DNA from: Streptomyces griseoviridis
Lineage (GTDB): Bacteria; Actinomycetota; Actinomycetes; Streptomycetales; Streptomycetaceae
Assembly (NCBI GenBank): GCA_014649155.1
Contig: BMSM01000012.1
Location: 124,001-188,000, forward strand
Reading direction: 5' to 3'
DNA: 64,000 nucleotides
Below, piece after piece: positions 61,013 through 64,000 of the stretch (position 1 is its first letter; each line of letters opens with the position of its first letter). The notes under the pieces were generated by a model, which worked only from the letters and a program-made list of their open reading frames with translations, made no database searches and was not told where the DNA came from. Made by a program: the position numbers and the translations under genes.

Positions 61013-62662
61013 TCACCGCTGCCGCAGCGCGAACCACAGCTCCATCCGCACGTCCGGGTCGTCCAGGTCGGCCCCCAGCAGGGCCGCGCAGCGGGCGATG
61101 CGCTGCCGGACGGTGTTGCGGTGCACGCCCAGGGCGACGGCCGTGCGGTCCCAGCCGCCGTGCAGGGACAGCCAGGTCCGCAGGGTCTCGGGCAGCGCCG
61201 GGACGGCGGCGACCGGAGCGAGCAGCGCGCGGGCGTACGCGGCGGCCTCGCCGGCCGGGACCAGCGCGGACAGGGCGGGCCGGCCGGTGTGCCGCAGCAG
61301 GGGGACGCGGGTGGCGCGGGCGCGGGCCAGCGCGCGGGCCGCCTCGGCGTCGGCGGCCGGCCATCCGGCGGGTTCGGCGGGGGCGCTGACGCCCAGCGTC
61401 CAGCCGGGCTGCGGGGCGGGTTCCCGGGCGGCCGGGAGCAGCACGCGGACGACGTCCCCGGCGGGGTCGACCAGCGGTGAGCCGAGGGCGGCGCCCAGCG
61501 CGGCGGCCGTCACGGGGTCGGGGGCCGCCGGTCCGGTGGGCCGGGCGTGGACCACGTACCAGAGGGCGGCGGCGCCCCCGTCCGTGCTGTCCCCCGCACC
61601 GTCCGTGCGGTCACCCGCCCCGTCCGTGCTGTCCCCCGCACCGTCCGTGCGGTCCCCCGCACCGTCCGTGCGGTCACCCGCACCGTCCGTGCGGTCACCC
61701 GCACCGTCGGCGCGGTCACCCGTACCGCCCGTGCCGTCGCCCGTGCCGCCGTCGCCGAGCAGGTGCGCGACCTCGGCCGGGGACGCGCCCAGCAGCAGCC
61801 GGACCAGGGCGGTGGTGCGCGGCTCGCCGGGCCGGGAGCCGGGCCGGCCGGTCAGCAGGGTGAGCAGGACGGCGGCGACCGAGGCGATGGTGTGGTCGCC
61901 GGACCGGCGCCCCGGCGTGGCGACGCCCAGCACGAGGCCGTCCCGGCCGCCGCCGAGGGCGTACGCGGCCAGGTGCTCGTCCCCGGTCACGGCGGTCGCC
62001 GTGGCGGACGGGCTCCGCGCGACCCGGCGGGCCAGCTCCGCCAGCGCCGGGTCCGGAACCTCGGCGGTGCCGGCGGCCTCCGCGCCGTCCGGCCCGTACA
62101 GCACCGCCCGGCCGCCGAGCCGGGCCGCCAGCCGGTGCAGTACCGCCGGCACCGCGTCCGGACGGCCGGCCGCCGCCGTCAGGCTCTGCTGGGCCTCGGC
62201 GATCCTGTGCAGCTCGGCCAGCCGCTCCCGTGCCATCAGCTGCCACACCGCGCGGGCCACCGCGGCGAACGCCGTGCCCGGCCCCACCTCGATCAGCGGC
62301 AGCCCGCGCGCCGCGCAGGCCGCGACCAGCTCCGGCGGCACCCCCGGGTGCACCGGCGCGACCCCGAAGCCGAGCGCCGCGCCGCCCGCCGCGGTGATCC
62401 GGGCGGCGTAATCGTCCCAGTACGCCGCCGGGTCCGCCGCCCCCGGACCGTGCGCGCCCGCCGTCAGCAGCAGCTCACCGCCCAGCAGGTACGGGACCGG
62501 GTCGGCCATCTCGGACGCGTGCGCGCCGTGGACCACGGTGTCCCCGGCGGCGACCAGCTCGCGCAGGTCCAGGTCCTCGCGGGCGAGCAGCGTGGCGAGG
62601 GGCACCGGGGGTGTCGGCGGGACGGCCGGTTCCTGCGGGACGGACACGGATGGCCTTTTCAT
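61013..62662 (-). CDS. PucR-family regulator with internal repeat
   Basis: A 549-aa regulator. The N-terminal PucR purine-type sensor domain (about 15-135) has VPLATLLAREDLDLRELVAA and the central part a CdaR/GGDEF-like region. The C-terminal HTH (about 490-545) reads LPETLRTWLSLHGGWDRTAV and GVHRNTVRQRIARCAALLG. A run of seven-residue DGAGDRT repeats sits near residues 305-361. It is divergent from the agmatinase gene, whose expression it probably controls. ATG 62662 is the start. Confidence 0.87.
   Translation of the reverse strand: MKRPSVSVPQEPAVPPTPPVPLATLLAREDLDLRELVAAGDTVVHGAHASEMADPVPYLLGGELLLTAGAHGPGAADPAAYWDDYAARITAAGGAALGFGVAPVHPGVPPELVAACAARGLPLIEVGPGTAFAAVARAVWQLMARERLAELHRIAEAQQSLTAAAGRPDAVPAVLHRLAARLGGRAVLYGPDGAEAAGTAEVPDPALAELARRVARSPSATATAVTGDEHLAAYALGGGRDGLVLGVATPGRRSGDHTIASVAAVLLTLLTGRPGSRPGEPRTTALVRLLLGASPAEVAHLLGDGGTGDGTGGTGDRADGAGDRTDGAGDRTDGAGDRTDGAGDSTDGAGDRTDGAGDSTDGGAAALWYVVHARPTGPAAPDPVTAAALGAALGSPLVDPAGDVVRVLLPAAREPAPQPGWTLGVSAPAEPAGWPAADAEAARALARARATRVPLLRHTGRPALSALVPAGEAAAYARALLAPVAAVPALPETLRTWLSLHGGWDRTAVALGVHRNTVRQRIARCAALLGADLDDPDVRMELWFALRQR
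61578..61745 (-). repeat. 21-bp tandem repeat (eight units) in the PucR gene
   Basis: Eight 21-base units based on CCGTCCGTGCGGTCACCCGCA (written one short of the limit as CCGTCCGTGCGGTCACCCGC plus A), the last degenerate. They encode DGAGDRT/DGAGDST repeats in frame. This is a natural variable-number repeat within a predicted disordered loop. Confidence 0.88.
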
Positions 62663-62732
62663 CTCGTCGGGCGGTCGGGAGTGGAGGAAACGTACACTTC
62701 GCAGCCGCGGTCCGGCCACCTACTGTCGAGGC

Positions 62733-63701
62733 ATGAGCAGCCCTGAGACGCCCCGCGGTCCCGTCGACTCCTCCCGTGTCCCGCGCTTCGCGGGCCCCGC
62801 GACCTTCGCCCGGCTGCCCCGCCTCGACGAGGTCGGCCGCGCCGACGTCGCCGTGGTGGGCGTGCCCTTCGACGCCGGGGTCTCCTACCGGCCCGGAGCC
62901 CGGTTCGGCGGCAACGCCATCCGGGAGGCGTCCCGGCTGCTGCGCCCCTACAACCCGGCGCAGGACGCCTCGCCGTTCGCCCTCGCCCAGGTCGCGGACG
63001 GCGGTGACATCGCCGTCAACCCGTTCGACATCCACGAGGCCGTGGAGACGGTCGAGGCAGCGGCCGACGAGCTGCTCGCCACCGGCGCCCGCCTGATGAC
63101 CCTCGGCGGCGACCACACCATCGCGCTGCCGCTGCTGCGCTCGGTCGCCAAGCGGCACGGCCCGGTCGCCCTGCTCCACTTCGACGCCCACCTGGACACC
63201 TGGGACACCTACTTCGGCGCCGAGTACACCCACGGCACCCCGTTCCGCCGCGCCGTCGAGGAGGGCATCCTCGACACCTCCGCCCTCTCCCACGTCGGCA
63301 CCCGCGGCCCGCTCTACGGCAAGAAGGACCTCGACGACGACGCCAAGATGGGCTTCGGCATCGTCACCTCGGCGGACGTGATGCGGCGCGGCGTGGACGA
63401 GGTCGCCGACCAGCTCCGCCAGCGCATCGGCGACCGTCCGCTGTACGTCTCCGTCGACATCGACTGCCTCGACCCGGCGCACGCCCCCGGCACCGGCACC
63501 CCCGAGGCCGGTGGCATGACCTCCCGGGAGCTGCTGGAGATCCTGCGCGGTCTGGCATCGTGCAACCTGGTGTCGGCGGACGTCGTCGAGGTGGCCCCCG
63601 CGTACGACCACGCGGAGATCACGTCGGTGGCGGCCTCCCACACCGCCTACGAACTGACCACGCTCATGTCCCGCCGGATCGCGGAGGATCGCCCCAAGTG
63701 A
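62733..63701 (+). CDS. speB: agmatinase/ureohydrolase family protein
   Basis: A 322-aa manganese ureohydrolase. Metal-binding motifs are LGGDHTIALPLLRS, LLHFDAHLDTWDTYF and SVDIDCLDPAHAPGTGTPE. Substrates in this family include agmatine, guanidinobutyrate and guanidinopropionate; the choice is not evident. It is divergent from PucR and overlaps the next gene (thiamine-diphosphate enzyme) by four bases. ATG 62733. Confidence 0.9.
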   Translation: MSSPETPRGPVDSSRVPRFAGPATFARLPRLDEVGRADVAVVGVPFDAGVSYRPGARFGGNAIREASRLLRPYNPAQDASPFALAQVADGGDIAVNPFDIHEAVETVEAAADELLATGARLMTLGGDHTIALPLLRSVAKRHGPVALLHFDAHLDTWDTYFGAEYTHGTPFRRAVEEGILDTSALSHVGTRGPLYGKKDLDDDAKMGFGIVTSADVMRRGVDEVADQLRQRIGDRPLYVSVDIDCLDPAHAPGTGTPEAGGMTSRELLEILRGLASCNLVSADVVEVAPAYDHAEITSVAASHTAYELTTLMSRRIAEDRPK

Positions 63702-64000
63702 CGCACGACCACGACCTGGTACTCAGCCCGACCGCCGCCCAGACGGAGGCCGCGCTGAACCCGCCCGCCGGCCGCACCGGCACGGACCTGGTCGTGGAGA
63801 CCCTCGCCGGGCTCGGCGCGGCCACCGTCTTCGGCGTGCCCGGCCGGCCCGCGCCCGGCACCTCCGCCGCCCTCGACCGCTCCGGCCTGCGGTACACCGG
63901 CCTGCGGACGGAGCACAACGCCGCCTGCGCCGCCGACGCCTACGGCCGGATCACCGGCGAGGCCGCCCCGCTGCTGCTGCTGCCCGCCGGGCCGGGCGCG
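63698..64000 (+). CDS. thiamine-diphosphate-dependent enzyme, N-terminal part (cut by window end)
   Basis: At least 101 residues. After a 25-residue leader the pyrimidine-binding domain begins TGTDLVVETLAGLGAATVFG and VPGRPAPGTSAALD, with the catalytic Glu region TGLRTEHNAACAADAYGRIT. This is the acetolactate-synthase/benzoylformate-decarboxylase group. GTG 63698 overlaps the agmatinase stop, so both are co-translated. Function cannot be narrowed without the rest. Confidence 0.88.
   Translation, partial: MTHDHDLVLSPTAAQTEAALNPPAGRTGTDLVVETLAGLGAATVFGVPGRPAPGTSAALDRSGLRYTGLRTEHNAACAADAYGRITGEAAPLLLLPAGPGA

Noticed and set aside
61578..61745. CRISPR array
   Set aside because: The repeats are contiguous 21-bp units without spacers and lie in frame within a PucR gene; no cas genes are present.

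Overview
The window is chromosomal DNA of a Streptomyces species. Very high G+C, GTG starts and 1-4 nt stop/start overlaps are seen directly. The genes include adpA with a TTA (bldA) codon, ornA with a neighbouring tRNA-His, the cebR/cebEFG/bglC cellobiose locus, glmS, desE and a leucine/isovalerate catabolic cluster. From memory of S. coelicolor, this gene order follows roughly SCO2768-SCO2800, read backwards from right to left. The strain cannot be named from this.

Layout. (1) 0.1-8.3 kb: a histidine phosphatase, an HTH/TPR regulator divergent from a small conserved protein, a spermidine-synthase-like methyltransferase fold, an anchored secreted protein, an OmpR-type two-component pair and a secreted GH18 chitinase. 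(2) 8.5-17.4 kb: a plus-strand operon of radical SAM enzyme, flavin monooxygenase (TTA at codon 3), MFS sugar-efflux-type transporter, a GT2 glycosyltransferase fused to a PIG-L deacetylase, and a GH3 glycosidase. A CebR-type operator sits just downstream of its putative promoter. (3) 17.4-26.2 kb: a tightly overlapping minus-strand operon that looks like a lipid-linked glycan pathway: two GT2 enzymes, a flippase-like membrane protein, a class III aminotransferase, a sugar epimerase, a DPPR-synthase-type UbiA enzyme and an EEP hydrolase, followed by an aldo/keto reductase. (4) 26.6-28.5 kb: a NarL-type two-component system with a perfect CebR box upstream and a TTA codon in the kinase. (5) 28.5-35.1 kb: bglC, cebGFE and cebR, with CebR boxes at bglC and cebE. 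(6) 35.2-41.6 kb: accessory genes between cebR and tRNA-His: a ricin-lectin membrane protein, a 764-aa protein with a possible ADP-ribosyltransferase-like end, an HTH regulator divergent from a small conserved protein, and an HD hydrolase. (7) 41.8-50.4 kb: tRNA-His, ornA, adpA, a universal stress protein, glmS, a Tat-exported phosphoesterase and desE with its iron box. (8) 50.5-60.1 kb: isovaleryl-CoA/3-methylcrotonyl-CoA catabolism with a divergent TetR and a double operator, then a second acyl-CoA dehydrogenase, a thioesterase and a cation-efflux protein. (9) 60.2-64 kb: a phosphatase-like protein, a PucR regulator with an internal 21-bp repeat, an agmatinase-family ureohydrolase and a truncated thiamine-diphosphate enzyme.

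The best candidate for an undescribed system is the 8.5-26.2 kb locus. Two divergently organised ends meet at the 17.4 kb terminator. One end starts at a CebR box and the other lies close to a second CebR box. The enzymes suggest a glycan, glycolipid or amino-sugar-containing product under cello-oligosaccharide control, with a further bldA checkpoint from TTA codons. The pathway assignment is inference. The operator matches, TTA codons and gene overlaps are read directly from the sequence.
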